Source: Thermodesulfobacteriota bacterium
GTDB taxonomy: Bacteria > Desulfobacterota_D > UBA1144 > Nemesobacterales > UBA2774
Reading direction: 5' to 3'
Assembly (NCBI GenBank): GCA_021604765.1
Contig: BQJP01000028.1
Span: forward strand, 1-33,464
Length of the DNA: 33,464 nt
The notes under the pieces were generated by a model. It had not been told where the DNA came from and did not search any database. It worked only from the letters and a program-made list of their open reading frames with translations. Every line of letters starts with the position of its first letter. The stretch's first letter is position 1. Made by a program: the position numbers and the translations under genes. Positions 33,406 to 33,464 of the stretch are shown here, piece by piece.

Positions 33406-33464
33406 ATGAGAAAAGGAATTGCATTCATCGTTTCAGGCCCATCTGGGGGAGGCAAAACTACTCT
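33406..33464 (+). CDS. gmk: Guanylate kinase, 3' end beyond the window
   Basis: Guanylate kinase phosphorylates GMP to GDP. Only the first 20 residues are present, but they contain the P-loop in the expected place: IAFIVSGPSGGGKTT, where the usual family form is SGPSGAGKST. The start ATG is at 33406. The gene runs off the window end. Confidence 0.85.
   Translation, partial: MRKGIAFIVSGPSGGGKTT

Overview
The window is AT-rich DNA, densely coded in runs of same-strand genes. The genes suggest a free-living Gram-negative bacterium: it has system-II cytochrome c maturation pieces (CcmH, CcmG), a periplasmic multicopper oxidase with a beta-barrel-like tail, a trehalose synthase/phosphatase and arsenosugar genes. 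The phylum cannot be fixed from sequence alone. An uncultivated marine lineage (Dadabacteria-like, for example) would fit, but that is a guess. No rRNA, tRNA, insertion sequence, integrase or CRISPR array was seen.

Layout. 1-5150 (+) is a housekeeping run: nrnA (5' end missing), truB, rpsO, pnp, miaA. 5169-9594 (-) is a cytochrome/copper block: ccmH, ccmG, a monohaem cytochrome c, a CopA-type multicopper oxidase and a small Cys/His-rich exported protein. 9685-13305 (+) holds a fused OtsA-OtsB, an aldo/keto reductase and a small membrane protein. 13308-16982 (-) holds a HAD phosphatase, a secreted Gly/Tyr/His/Lys-rich protein, a cation diffusion facilitator and a malic enzyme. 17276-26473 (-) is a compact nonribosomal peptide synthetase (NRPS) operon. 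26657-31118 (-) is an arsenosugar operon followed by a TlpA/CcdA thiol-redox pair. 31489-33464 (+) holds a HAD phosphatase, manC and the first 20 codons of gmk.

The most interesting region is 17276-26473. In order of transcription it encodes an MbtH domain fused to an unrecognised beta-rich domain, a NodU/TobZ-type carbamoyltransferase, a SAM methyltransferase, an NRPS protein (half condensation domain, adenylation N-subdomain, then a methyltransferase resembling guanidinoacetate N-methyltransferase, GAMT), a second NRPS protein (the missing adenylation C-subdomain, a carrier domain, and a thioesterase with Cys as nucleophile), and an Sfp-type phosphopantetheinyl transferase. The adenylation domain is therefore split over two polypeptides exactly after the inserted methyltransferase. 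Its specificity code, read by eye as D-A-W-D-V-C-C-I-D plus K, has acidic residues suited to a guanidinium and resembles the arginine code as I recall it. The GAMT-like domain keeps the two acidic residues that hold the guanidino group in GAMT. I infer a one-module pathway that activates arginine or a related guanidino acid, N-methylates the guanidine on the enzyme, and may decorate the product by carbamoylation and further methylation.

The arsenosugar operon (arsM, an AhpD-like protein, arsS and a TIGR04282-type transferase) is a recognised pathway. Here it runs straight into tlpA and ccdA, which may supply reducing power. The copper block also has internal logic: CcmH/CcmG assemble c-type cytochromes, the cytochrome carries electrons, and the oxidase plus the small metal-binding protein protect the periplasm from copper.
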